A stretch of 64,000 nt of DNA from Clostridiales bacterium Firm_14. Lineage in GTDB: Bacteria > Bacillota > Clostridia > Saccharofermentanales > Saccharofermentanaceae. The notes beneath the pieces were generated by a model. The model ran no database searches. It was not told the DNA's origin and worked only from the letters and a program-made list of their open reading frames with translations. The position numbers and the translations under genes are program-made. Location of the stretch: the NCBI GenBank assembly GCA_001604135.1, contig LVAT01000005.1:148394-212393 (forward strand), read 5' to 3'. Positions 28,145-36,268 of the stretch are shown here, one piece after another (within the stretch, counting starts at the first letter, position 1; each line of letters begins with the position of its first letter).

Positions 28145-29551
28145 ATGAGTGGAGTTTTCGGATGTTATGACATCAAAGGAAGCAAACAGGACGTAACGAG
28201 AGATACTTACTATGGTATTTTCTCTCTTCAGCACAGGGGACAGGAGTCATGCGGTATCGCAGTAAATGACGACGGTTCGTTCCTCGTACACAAGGCAGCA
28301 GGCCTTGTTACCGATGTTTTCGATGAGGTTACACTATCCGCACTCGCAGGAACATGCGCGATCGGACATGCAAGAGGCGGCTCTCCCAGAGAGAACGGCA
28401 CAGATGCCATCCAGCCTATCTCCATTAAGTCTAGAGTTGGCAATATCGCCCTTACTTCTGATTCTGTAATCATGAACGCTAACAAGATCAGAGATGAACT
28501 CAAGGATCAGGGCGCTATCTTCCAGACAAATACAGATTCTGAGATCATCCTCTCACTCTTCTCAAGAAACAGGATCAGAACAGAGGACTGCGAGCACGCA
28601 ATCCTTGAGACAATGAAGGAGATCCACGGCGTTTATTCCATGATCTTCATGACTGAGGACAAGCTCATCGGCGTAAGAGATCCTTACGGAATCAGACCTT
28701 TGATCCTAGGAAAGCTCGGTGACAAGTATTATATCTCTTCTGAATCCTGCGCTCTTGACGCTATCGGATGCGAGACAATAAGAGACTTCCTGCCCGGCGA
28801 GATCATCACTATCTCCAAGGACGGCATGAGCTCCATGCTTTATAACGAAGCAACCGAGAAGAAGGATGCTAAGGTCTGCGTTTTCGAATACGTATATGTC
28901 GCAAGACCTGACTCCGTCATAGACAAGATGTCCATCTTCGATTCAAGATACAGAGTAGGCATGGCCCTCGCGAAAGAAAGCCCTGCAGACGTTGATCTCG
29001 TAATCGGCGCTCCTGACTCCGGTAATGCTGCAGCAGAAGGCTTCGCAGCAGGCATGGGAATCCAGTACGGTGCAGGCCTTTTGAAGAACAGATACGTAGG
29101 CAGAACATTCATCAAGAGCACACAGCAGCAGAGAGAACTCGCCGTAAGAATGAAGTTCGCAGCTCTTAAGACAGCTATCAAGGGCAAGAAGATTGCAATC
29201 GTTGACGACTCACTCGTAAGAGGTACCACAACAAAGCACATCATCTCTTTCCTCCGCGAGAACGGAGCTTCCGAAGTACACGTAAGACTCGCTTCTCCTC
29301 CGGTTAAGTTCGGCTGCTGCTATGGCGTTAACGCTTCTTCAGAGACAGAGCTTCCCGCTAGCACAAAGACGGTAGAAGAGATCCGCGACATGATCGGTGC
29401 TGATTCACTTGCATACATCAGCCTTGAGTCCTTGAGAGCATCTCTTAACACCATTGACTGCGATGTATGCTCTGCTTGCTTCGACGGCAACTTCATCGCA
29501 GGCAAGCCTGAGGATGATGAAGAGACAATCCATAAAATTAAATATAATTAA
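28145..29551 (+). CDS. purF: Amidophosphoribosyltransferase with degenerate glutaminase site
   Basis: A 468-residue PurF homologue. The phosphoribosyltransferase half is intact: VIGAPDSGNAAAEGFA, KNRYVGRTFI and the PRPP loop IAIVDDSLVRGTT. The N-terminal Ntn glutaminase half is not: the nucleophile Cys that normally starts the mature enzyme (CGVFG) is Ser2 (MSGVFG), and the oxyanion-hole Asn-Gly of the usual HNGN is replaced by TSDSV (about 104-108). HRGQES, R77 and D131 remain. An in-frame stop lies eight codons upstream of ATG 28145 with no Cys between, so a mis-called start does not explain it. It may use free ammonia or a separate glutaminase. Confidence 0.88.
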   Translation: MSGVFGCYDIKGSKQDVTRDTYYGIFSLQHRGQESCGIAVNDDGSFLVHKAAGLVTDVFDEVTLSALAGTCAIGHARGGSPRENGTDAIQPISIKSRVGNIALTSDSVIMNANKIRDELKDQGAIFQTNTDSEIILSLFSRNRIRTEDCEHAILETMKEIHGVYSMIFMTEDKLIGVRDPYGIRPLILGKLGDKYYISSESCALDAIGCETIRDFLPGEIITISKDGMSSMLYNEATEKKDAKVCVFEYVYVARPDSVIDKMSIFDSRYRVGMALAKESPADVDLVIGAPDSGNAAAEGFAAGMGIQYGAGLLKNRYVGRTFIKSTQQQRELAVRMKFAALKTAIKGKKIAIVDDSLVRGTTTKHIISFLRENGASEVHVRLASPPVKFGCCYGVNASSETELPASTKTVEEIRDMIGADSLAYISLESLRASLNTIDCDVCSACFDGNFIAGKPEDDEETIHKIKYN

Positions 29552-29557
29552 TGTCTC

Positions 29558-29610
29558 GCCCGCTTAAGGCTTCCGCGCGGACTAAAGTCCGCTTGTGCAG
29601 AAAAGCGGGC
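29558..29610 (+). other. Structured intergenic RNA/DNA element between purF and purN
   Basis: An outer 8-bp stem GCCCGCTT (29558-29565) with AAGCGGGC (29603-29610) encloses an inner 6-bp hairpin GCGGAC-TAAA-GTCCGC (29577-29592). No long T-run follows. It does not match a riboswitch class I recognise. It may be an intergenic repeat, an mRNA processing or stability element, or a weak terminator inside the purine operon. Confidence 0.45.
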
Positions 29611-29660
29611 TCTACATAATTATATTTCCGAAAAACATAGAACTACAGGAGACGGGTTTA

Positions 29661-30281
29661 ATGAAGATTGCAGTGTTCGTTTCAGGTGGCGGAACAAACC
29701 TCCAGGCGATTATCGACAATACAAAAGACGGTATCTTAAAGGATATTGAGATCGTACTTGTACTGTCATCTTCAAAGGGTGCTTATGCGCTCGAGAGAGC
29801 TGCAAATAACGGCATTAAGTCTGTCGTAGTTTCCAAAAAAGACTTTGATTCCATAGAAAGCTGGGACGAGGCTGTCGTTAAGGCAGTTGACGAGTCCGGT
29901 GCAGAGCTTATCGTTCTTGCCGGATACCTGTCTCTTATGGGACCTAAGGTCGTAGCCAAGTATTCCAACCGCATAATCAATATCCATCCGGCTCTCATTC
30001 CTTCGTTCTGCGGCGCAGGCATGTACGGAATAAGACCGCACCAGGCTGCTCTTGCAAAGGGCGTTAAGGTGTCCGGTGCGACGGTCCACTTCGTAAATGA
30101 GAATTACGATGAGGGTCCGATCCTTCTGCAGAAGGCGGTAGACGTCCTTCCGGACGATACTCCCGAGACTTTGCAGAGAAGGATCATGGAACAGTGCGAG
30201 TGGAAGATCCTTCCCCAGGCAATAAGACTTATCGCTGACGGCAAGGTCGAGATAAAGAACAACATCTGTTATATCAAATGA
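29661..30281 (+). CDS. purN: Phosphoribosylglycinamide formyltransferase
   Basis: A 206-residue GAR transformylase using 10-formyl-tetrahydrofolate. Motifs are FVSGGGTNLQAI at the N-terminus, NIHPALIPSF with the catalytic His, and the D of NENYDEGPIL. The family Asn before IHPALIPS is also present. ATG 29661 has AGGAGA 8 bases upstream and gives the family N-terminus; the reading frame is open further upstream, but that part has no ribosome site or similarity. The gene follows purF by 109 bases that hold a double-stem structure. Confidence 0.93.
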   Translation: MKIAVFVSGGGTNLQAIIDNTKDGILKDIEIVLVLSSSKGAYALERAANNGIKSVVVSKKDFDSIESWDEAVVKAVDESGAELIVLAGYLSLMGPKVVAKYSNRIINIHPALIPSFCGAGMYGIRPHQAALAKGVKVSGATVHFVNENYDEGPILLQKAVDVLPDDTPETLQRRIMEQCEWKILPQAIRLIADGKVEIKNNICYIK

Positions 30282-30309
30282 ATCAGTTATTAAATTTTGG
30301 AGGTGCTAT

Positions 30310-31023
30310 ATGATCACACAGAACTTGGGCAAGATCTTAAAAGAAAATGCTTATCCCGGAAGAGGAATCGTAATCGGTAAGTCCGACGACGGTAAGTATG
30401 CGGTTACTGCTTACTTCATCATGGGCAGAAGCGTTAACTCTAGAAACAGAGTATTTACTGCCACTGAAGACGGAATCAAGACAGAGGCTTTTGATCCTTC
30501 GCTTCTTACAGATCCGCACCTCATCATCTATTCACCCGTAAGAGTTCTTGGCAACAAGACGATCGTTACTAACGGTGACCAGACTGATACTATCTATGAG
30601 CTCATGGACAAGCAGATGACTTTCGAGCAGTCCTTGAGAGGCAGAGAGTTCGAAGACGACGCTCCGAACTATACTCCCAGAATTTCCGGAATCATGCACG
30701 TAGAGAACGGCACATATAACTTCGCAATGTCCATCCTTAAGAGCGATGACGGTGATCCGGCTTCCTGCGAGCGCCACACATTCACATACACAAATCCCAA
30801 GGCAGGCATCGGCAGATTCATCCACACATATATGGGTGACGGCAGCCCGCTCCCGTCTTTCGAAGGCGAGCCTGAGAAGGTAGAGCTCTCAGGTGATATC
30901 GATACTTTCACAAACGAAGTATGGACAAGCCTCAACGAGGACAACAAGGTATCTCTTTTCGTACGCTACATCGACATCGAGACAGGCGCAGCAGAGACCC
31001 GAATCGTAAACAAGAACGTTTAA
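30310..31023 (+). CDS. purO: IMP cyclohydrolase, PurO-like
   Basis: A 237-residue protein matching the stand-alone IMP cyclohydrolase family (PF07826), first known from archaea (PurO) and present in some Clostridia. It closes FAICAR to IMP, the last step of the pathway. Recognisable parts are YPGRGIVIGKS, YFIMGRSVNSRNR and the RHTFTYTNPKAGIGRFIHTY region. TTGGAGG lies directly upstream. The next gene encodes the matching AICAR transformylase domain as a separate protein; together they replace bifunctional PurH. Confidence 0.88.
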   Translation: MITQNLGKILKENAYPGRGIVIGKSDDGKYAVTAYFIMGRSVNSRNRVFTATEDGIKTEAFDPSLLTDPHLIIYSPVRVLGNKTIVTNGDQTDTIYELMDKQMTFEQSLRGREFEDDAPNYTPRISGIMHVENGTYNFAMSILKSDDGDPASCERHTFTYTNPKAGIGRFIHTYMGDGSPLPSFEGEPEKVELSGDIDTFTNEVWTSLNEDNKVSLFVRYIDIETGAAETRIVNKNV

Positions 31024-31045
31024 TCAATGAATCAGTAAAAGGAGA

Positions 31046-32233
31046 ATGACAATGTCTAACGAGATGCAACTCAAGTACGGATGCAATCCTAACCAGAAGC
31101 CTTCCAGGATCTTCATGAAAGACGGTTCTGAGCTTCCCATCACAGTATTGAACGGCAAGCCGGGTTATATCAACCTTCTGGACGCTTTCAACGGCTGGCA
31201 GCTTGTTAAGGAACTTAAGGAAGCAACAGGTCTTCCCGCAGCTACATCTTTCAAGCATGTTTCACCTGCAGGCGCTGCAGTAGGCAAGCCCCTCTCTGAG
31301 ACAGAAGCAAAGATCTACTTCGTAGACGACCTTGGTGAGCTTTCTCCCATCGCTTGCGCTTACGCAAGAGCAAGAGGCGCTGACAGAATGTCTTCTTACG
31401 GTGACTTCACGGCTCTTTCCGATACATGCGACGCCATTACGGCTACAATGCTCGCAAGAGAAGTTTCTGACGGCATCATCGCTCCCGATTACACAGAAGA
31501 AGCTCTTGAGATCCTTAAGACAAAGAGAAAGGGAACATATAACGTAATCAAGATCGACGCTTCCTATAAGCCCGCTCCGATCGAGACAAAGGATGTCTTC
31601 GGCGTTACTTTCGAGCAGGGAAGAAACGAGTTCGAGATCAACCATGCTCTCTTGGACAACATCGTTACTGACAACAAGGACATCCCTGAGGACAAGAAGA
31701 TCGACCTCTTGATCTCTCTTATCACTCTTAAGTACACACAGTCCAACTCCGTCTGCTACGTTAAGGACGGCCAGGCTATCGGTATCGGTGCAGGCCAGCA
31801 GTCCAGAATCCACTGCACAAGACTCGCAGGTCAGAAGGCTGATAACTGGTGGCTCAGACAGAGCCCTCAGGTATTAGGTCTCCAGTTCGTTGACGACATC
31901 AGAAGACCTGACAGAGACAACGCCATCGACGTTTACATCTCTGACGAGTATGAGGATGTTCTCGCAGAAGGCACATGGCAGAACATCTTCAAGGTTAAGC
32001 CTGCTGTATTCACAAGAGAAGAGAAGAAGGCTTGGCTCGCAAAGAACGACAATGTAGCTCTTGGTTCAGACGCATTCTTCCCCTTCGGCGACAATATCGA
32101 GCGTGCTCACAAGAGCGGCGTTAAGTACATCGCTGAACCCGGCGGATCCATCCGTGACGACCATGTCATCATGACATGCAATAAATACGGCATTGCAATG
32201 GCATTCACGGGCATGAGATTGTTCCATCATTAA
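31046..32233 (+). CDS. Stand-alone AICAR transformylase
   Basis: A 395-residue protein equal to the AICAR formyltransferase half of PurH, without the MGS-type IMP cyclohydrolase domain. Typical elements are KYGCNPNQKPS at the N-terminus, SFKHVSPAGAAVG, YTQSNSVCYVKDGQAIG, GAGQQSRIHCTRLAG and FFPFGDNIERA. The Lys-His pair in FKHVSPAGA matches the PurH active site. The reaction transfers a formyl group from 10-formyl-THF to AICAR. The separate form is called PurV in some literature. AAAGGAG lies just upstream. A strong terminator follows. Confidence 0.92.
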   Translation: MTMSNEMQLKYGCNPNQKPSRIFMKDGSELPITVLNGKPGYINLLDAFNGWQLVKELKEATGLPAATSFKHVSPAGAAVGKPLSETEAKIYFVDDLGELSPIACAYARARGADRMSSYGDFTALSDTCDAITATMLAREVSDGIIAPDYTEEALEILKTKRKGTYNVIKIDASYKPAPIETKDVFGVTFEQGRNEFEINHALLDNIVTDNKDIPEDKKIDLLISLITLKYTQSNSVCYVKDGQAIGIGAGQQSRIHCTRLAGQKADNWWLRQSPQVLGLQFVDDIRRPDRDNAIDVYISDEYEDVLAEGTWQNIFKVKPAVFTREEKKAWLAKNDNVALGSDAFFPFGDNIERAHKSGVKYIAEPGGSIRDDHVIMTCNKYGIAMAFTGMRLFHH

Positions 32234-32250
32234 TATTGATTTACACTAGG

Positions 32251-32284
32251 GCTGTCTCTTATGAGGCAGCCCTTTTTTTATTTT
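32251..32284 (+). terminator. Intrinsic terminator of the purine genes
   Basis: A 10-bp stem GGGCTGTCTC / GAGGCAGCCC (one G-U pair), loop TTAT, followed by an uninterrupted T-run. The T-run ends at the Shine-Dalgarno of the next gene, so that gene may depend on readthrough or on a promoter inside the upstream coding sequence. Confidence 0.88.
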
Positions 32285-32295
32285 GGGAGGTAAAC

Positions 32296-32853
32296 ATGGA
32301 AGACGATAAGAAGATCACTGAAGAGAACAAGGCTCTTGAGCCCATAAACGCGAAAACAGAACCTGCCCCTGTGCAGGAAAAGCCGGCAGAGCCTGCACCC
32401 GGACCTGTAAACGACACTCCTGATAAGACGGTCAAAGCCGGAAAGACCGGCGGCCCCACAGAGACGGAGCTCCTTTCAGAACTCGTCAAGCTTCAGAAGA
32501 AAACAGCAAAGAGAACAGGTGTAGTAGCATTCTCAATGATCGTCATTGCCGCTGTTGTCCTCGCTTCAGCCGTCTTGATCGTACCTAAGGTCATGACGAC
32601 CCTCTCAGCCGCTGAGACGACTCTAGAGCAGGCTACCACGCTTATGGGTGACGTTAAGAACTCGCTTGACGGCATGAACAAGATGATCTCCAATGTTGAT
32701 ACTGTCCTGACCGACAACACAGAAGCAATGTCTGACGCCATCAAGAAGATAGGCGATATCGACATCGACGGACTTAATGACTCGATCAAGAAGCTCAACA
32801 GCGCCGTCGACAGCCTGAAAAAGATCGTTTCGCCTTATTCCAGAGGGCAGTAA
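32296..32853 (+). CDS. Single-pass membrane protein with coiled-coil tail
   Basis: A 185-residue protein. Residues 1-50 are an acidic, Pro/Glu-rich stretch without structure; a transmembrane helix lies at about 78-100; the C-terminal part (about 105-180) is an amphipathic heptad-like helix with many spaced Leu, Ile and Met residues, resembling methyl-accepting or apolipoprotein-type coiled coils. No known family. GGGAGG sits 5 bases before ATG 32296. It lies directly downstream of a strong terminator and ahead of a bidirectional hairpin. Confidence 0.7.
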   Translation: MEDDKKITEENKALEPINAKTEPAPVQEKPAEPAPGPVNDTPDKTVKAGKTGGPTETELLSELVKLQKKTAKRTGVVAFSMIVIAAVVLASAVLIVPKVMTTLSAAETTLEQATTLMGDVKNSLDGMNKMISNVDTVLTDNTEAMSDAIKKIGDIDIDGLNDSIKKLNSAVDSLKKIVSPYSRGQ

Positions 32854-32934
32854 GAAAGCCGTACGGGTTAACCTGACTGTACAAAAAATAAAACACCCCA
32901 CCGTTCGAGGTAATTCCTCTATCGGAACAGAAAT

Positions 32935-32996
32935 AAAATAAACCGTGTACGAGTTAATTGCGGTAGCAATTACTGTTAGAAGTACACGGTTTACTT
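32935..32996. terminator. Nested double hairpin, bidirectional terminator
   Basis: A 12-bp outer stem (32939-32950 with 32982-32993, TAAACCGTGTAC and its complement) encloses a 7-bp inner hairpin TAATTGC-GGTA-GCAATTA (32955-32972). A/T-rich runs lie on both flanks, so it could terminate both the + strand membrane gene and the minus strand tRNA-Thr. The nested design is more elaborate than needed for a terminator. Confidence 0.6.
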
Positions 32997-33003
32997 TTAT
33001 TTC

Positions 33004-33078
33004 TGGAGCCAAAGGCGGGAATCGAACCCGCGACCTATTCATTACGAGTGAATTGCTCTACCCCTGAGCCACTTTGGC
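33004..33078 (-). tRNA. tRNA-Thr (CGT anticodon)
   Basis: Read on the minus strand it forms a full cloverleaf: acceptor GCCAAAG/CTTTGGC, anticodon stem ATTCA/TGAAT with loop CTCGTAA (anticodon CGT, reading ACG), T-arm GGTTCGA and an encoded CCA. Length is 75 bases. It stands alone on the minus strand among + strand genes. Confidence 0.95.
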
Positions 33079-33179
33079 GTGCCATAAAAATATACCTATT
33101 TGGGAGTTAAGTGTCAAGTGAAAGAAAGGCAAGTAAACGGCATAAGAATGATATAATTGATTTATCGGAGGAAAAACAG

Positions 33180-34565
33180 GTGAAAACGCTTAAGTTCTTT
33201 AGTAAAGCAGTCAGTATGGTTTTGTGTCTGTCATTGGCGGGCGCGCTGTTTACGGGCTGCAAAAAGAATGATGATTCTTTCCCTTCGATCTTTTCCGAGC
33301 GTGAAGAAACCGTTCCTTCCGAAGAAACTGATCAGACTACTGATGTTAATACCGGCGGCGAGATCCGCCAGCTTGAAGTGGCGCTTCCTTATTCGGATCT
33401 TACGATCCAATATCTTGCGGCAATGCTCTATTGCAAGAATAACGGCCTTTGGGACAGCCAGGAGACCGGACTTACGGTCAGCACGGAATCGTTGTCTTCA
33501 GTGGCTTCCAATTATGTCGTCACCAATATCGGATGCGGCAGTACGGGCGTTAACCTTGATACGGTAAAGGCATGGAAGAGTTCAGGAAAGTCACCGGATC
33601 TGTACCTCGCTCAGGACAGTTCCAGCATCTACAAAGCAGGATACGCTGAGACTCTCAACGATTATCTGGCTGACAGCAAGTATCTTAATGCGCAGCAGGT
33701 TTATTCCGGCGCTCTTACGGCTGATTCCGAAGACGGTATATTCTTTGCCGTTCCTCATTTCTGTTCTGCCAAGATCGTAATGGGAAATACCGAGTATATT
33801 CCGGCAGGCACAGGAAAGCTTCAGACTAAGAATACGACGGAAAACCTTCAGACTTATCTCGAAGCGATCAGAAAAGAACACAGAAACGTTGCAGGCTTTG
33901 CTTCTGCATATGAGCTTATTCCTTATCTGGGTTCTGCATTCAATAACGATATTCCGACCTCTTATATGGTCTGCGATGAATATTACAATGACAAGATAGC
34001 TGCCAGGGAAGTTATCAATGAGGCGGCATCTTATGTCAGAGGCCTCTATCAGGCTTCACTGGCCCAGGACCAGATAGGCGGAGCAGATCCTATCTATTCC
34101 AGAAAGGCTGCTTTGTGGGTCGATTCATCGGCGAATATAAGGGCTTGGGCAGACTATTATCCGGGAAGCTTATATCTTTTGCATTTGCCTTGCAATGATG
34201 CAACTAATGTCGGCGTTCCTTATATCAGCACTTATTCTTTGTGTGTGGCAAAAGATTCGGAAAGCAAGGATTTTGCTTCTGAGTTTGCGGCATTCATTTC
34301 TTTCGATCCTGATGCGCAGCTCCTTATCTACAGGCTTGAAGACATGACGGGCCTTATGCCTCTCACGAGAAATGATGCGGTATGGGAACTTATTTCAGCA
34401 AATGAGATATTCGGACATCTGGCTGCAGATTTCCATCAGACGATGGATAATGCGGTTTACTGTCCGGATTCTTTTGACAGCAAGGTCTTCTCTAAGACCA
34501 ATGAGTACACGGCAGAATATGTAAAGCAGAATGATGAGTTTGATCCGGAGAAATGCTATGGCTGA
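33180..34565 (+). CDS. Extracellular solute-binding lipoprotein (ABC type, orphan)
   Basis: A 461-residue lipoprotein: signal peptide, lipobox LFTGC with Cys27, an acidic Ser/Thr linker, then a family-1-like solute-binding fold (about 55-440). The GTG start at 33180 is chosen because GGAGG lies 8 bases upstream and the signal peptide follows at once; the frame is open 23 codons further up, but that part overlaps a TATAAT (33152-33157) that may be the promoter. No permease or ATPase gene is adjacent, so it either serves a transporter encoded elsewhere or acts as a sensor. The ligand cannot be told from sequence. The end overlaps the next gene by 8 bases. Confidence 0.8.
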   Translation: MKTLKFFSKAVSMVLCLSLAGALFTGCKKNDDSFPSIFSEREETVPSEETDQTTDVNTGGEIRQLEVALPYSDLTIQYLAAMLYCKNNGLWDSQETGLTVSTESLSSVASNYVVTNIGCGSTGVNLDTVKAWKSSGKSPDLYLAQDSSSIYKAGYAETLNDYLADSKYLNAQQVYSGALTADSEDGIFFAVPHFCSAKIVMGNTEYIPAGTGKLQTKNTTENLQTYLEAIRKEHRNVAGFASAYELIPYLGSAFNNDIPTSYMVCDEYYNDKIAAREVINEAASYVRGLYQASLAQDQIGGADPIYSRKAALWVDSSANIRAWADYYPGSLYLLHLPCNDATNVGVPYISTYSLCVAKDSESKDFASEFAAFISFDPDAQLLIYRLEDMTGLMPLTRNDAVWELISANEIFGHLAADFHQTMDNAVYCPDSFDSKVFSKTNEYTAEYVKQNDEFDPEKCYG

Positions 34566-35640
34566 CAGAATTGTTCTTCGTAAGATCCTTATTTCAGACA
34601 GCTCCGAGCTTCGCAAGCGCGGCCTCATGGAGGGTACATTAAAGCTCATTGAGGATGACATCAGAGCCCTGGGAACAGGAAGCCAGGGCGAAGCGATGCT
34701 CGCGTTAAAAGATGAGGTCATCTATGCGCTGATAAAGCTTTTCAGGCCCGACCGCAGGAAGTGCAGGGCACATATAGATTTCGTTTTCACCAATGATGCC
34801 AATGCTGATACGCAGAGCGGTGTCGTTGATGAGGTCTTGAGATATTGTTTTCTTGAAGAGTACTATCACAAGGTAACTGTAATCTGCAATCACGGAAATG
34901 AGGGCCTTGAGCGCATTCTGGTGGGCGCAGGCTTTAACCAGGAAGCCGTCTTAAGGGATGAGGTAAGGCTTAAGAACGGATTTGAGGACGCCGGCCTCTA
35001 TGCGATGCTCTCTTACGAGTATCCCAGATATAATGTCTGCTTTGTGCCTTTCGAAAGGGGCGTAGCGGTCGTAACGGGCGGCATGGATTACATCGATACC
35101 GTAAAGCTCTTCCATTACGGCCAGCAGATCGAAGATCCGTTCATCATTAATGTCGCATCCAGTCTCGGCCTTCTTGATTCAAACGGCGGTCTGGTCAGGA
35201 ATGACGACGGCATATACAATCTTGATCCGGATCAGCTTAAGTATCTGCCGGGTGAGCTTGCTAAGGCATATGTCGAGCTTAAGGAATATTTCGACAGCAA
35301 CAGGGCAGGCTTTGACATCAACGTTGTATTCAATACGGGAACGCCTTTCCAGAAAAAGGTATGGAATGCGCTTAATTCCATTCCTTACGGCGGCACCGCA
35401 AGCTATGAGGATATCGCGCTGAAGCTAACTGACGGAAAGCTTTCCGAGGCGCGTAAGATCACGAGAGCTGTCGGAAGCGCCTGCTCAGATAACCCTGTTG
35501 CGGTAATAGTTCCGTGCCACAGAGTAATCGGCAAGGACGGAAGCATCGTTGGTTATTCTGCCGGTATCGATATAAAAGACTATCTGCTCTTGCATGAGAG
35601 TTTTACGGCGGTAACACCGCTCATATCCAAGGAGGTATAG
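34558..35640 (+). CDS. GNAT-like domain fused to O6-alkylguanine-DNA methyltransferase
   Basis: A 360-residue fusion. Residues about 85-155 look like a GNAT acetyltransferase of the RimJ/L type (acetyl-CoA-like region CNHGNEGLERILVGAGF, then LRDEVRLKNGFEDAGLYAML). A middle part (about 160-255) resembles the N-terminal domain of methyltransferases. Residues about 258-345 are the MGMT active-site domain: TPFQKKVWNAL, IPYGGTASY and IVPCHRVIG with acceptor Cys320. The repair half is secure; the acetyltransferase half is weaker. Start ATG 34558 overlaps the previous stop and has CCGGAG 8 bases upstream. It may link repair of alkylated DNA to modification of a protein or small molecule. Confidence 0.82.
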   Translation: MADRIVLRKILISDSSELRKRGLMEGTLKLIEDDIRALGTGSQGEAMLALKDEVIYALIKLFRPDRRKCRAHIDFVFTNDANADTQSGVVDEVLRYCFLEEYYHKVTVICNHGNEGLERILVGAGFNQEAVLRDEVRLKNGFEDAGLYAMLSYEYPRYNVCFVPFERGVAVVTGGMDYIDTVKLFHYGQQIEDPFIINVASSLGLLDSNGGLVRNDDGIYNLDPDQLKYLPGELAKAYVELKEYFDSNRAGFDINVVFNTGTPFQKKVWNALNSIPYGGTASYEDIALKLTDGKLSEARKITRAVGSACSDNPVAVIVPCHRVIGKDGSIVGYSAGIDIKDYLLLHESFTAVTPLISKEV

Positions 35641-35644
35641 ACAA

Positions 35645-36268
35645 TTGGCTAAACACGATAAAGTAGATGTCGGGATTTCAACGATCCTTAATCCCGTTCC
35701 TGTTGTTATGGTCTCATCAGGAAGCAGGGACGGCAAGGCAAACATAATGACGGCTGCATGGGCAGGAACAGTTAATTCAGAGCCTCCGATGCTCTCCGTC
35801 AGCATAAGGAAATCAAGATATTCACATAAGCTCATTTCTGAGACAGGCGAGTTTGTAGTAAATCTCGTCTCAAAGTCCCTCTGTAAAGCCTGTGATTATT
35901 GCGGCGTAAGAAGCGGAGAGAATGAGGATAAGTTCAAGACATGCGGCCTTACACCTGTTAAGGCCGAAGGTTTGGAATATGCCTACGCCATCAAGGAAGC
36001 TCCGGTATCGATATCCTGCATCGTTAAGAGCGTGACGGAATTAGGCTCTCACGACATGTTCATAGGCGAGATAAAGAGCGTTACGGCAGATTCTTATCTT
36101 CTGGATCAGAACGGCAAGCTCTGCTTAGAGAACGCCAGGCTTGTGGCATATAATCACGGAGAGTATTATCTCTTAGGCGAGAAACTCGGCTTCTTCGGCT
36201 ATTCCGTAGCTAAGGAAGACGTTATAAAGAGAAGAATGGGAACAGATACAAAGAAGGGAAAGAAATGA
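35645..36268 (+). CDS. Flavin reductase family protein
   Basis: A 207-residue FMN-binding split-barrel protein of the flavin reductase/DIM6-NTAB type. The N-terminal half contains ILNPVPVVMVSSGSRDGKAN and WAGTVNSEPPMLSVSIRKSR, typical of the FMN-binding loop. Cys-rich KACDYCG near the middle may be relevant to redox function. The start is TTG 35645: AAGGAGG lies 9 bases upstream and no ATG or GTG is suitably placed. It overlaps the Nudix gene by 4 bases (ATGA). Confidence 0.85.
   Translation: MAKHDKVDVGISTILNPVPVVMVSSGSRDGKANIMTAAWAGTVNSEPPMLSVSIRKSRYSHKLISETGEFVVNLVSKSLCKACDYCGVRSGENEDKFKTCGLTPVKAEGLEYAYAIKEAPVSISCIVKSVTELGSHDMFIGEIKSVTADSYLLDQNGKLCLENARLVAYNHGEYYLLGEKLGFFGYSVAKEDVIKRRMGTDTKKGKK

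Noticed and set aside
28121..28145. Upstream extension of purF that might restore the catalytic Cys
   Set aside because: The frame has a TGA eight codons before the ATG and no Cys codon between.
32893..32930. Additional weak hairpin before the nested double stem
   Set aside because: Only short interrupted pairing (GAGG/CCTC, GTTC/GAAC); not distinguishable from chance.
33111..33179. N-terminal extension of the solute-binding lipoprotein
   Set aside because: It lacks a ribosome site, would hide the signal peptide and covers a likely -10 box; GTG 33180 has GGAGG at 8 bases.
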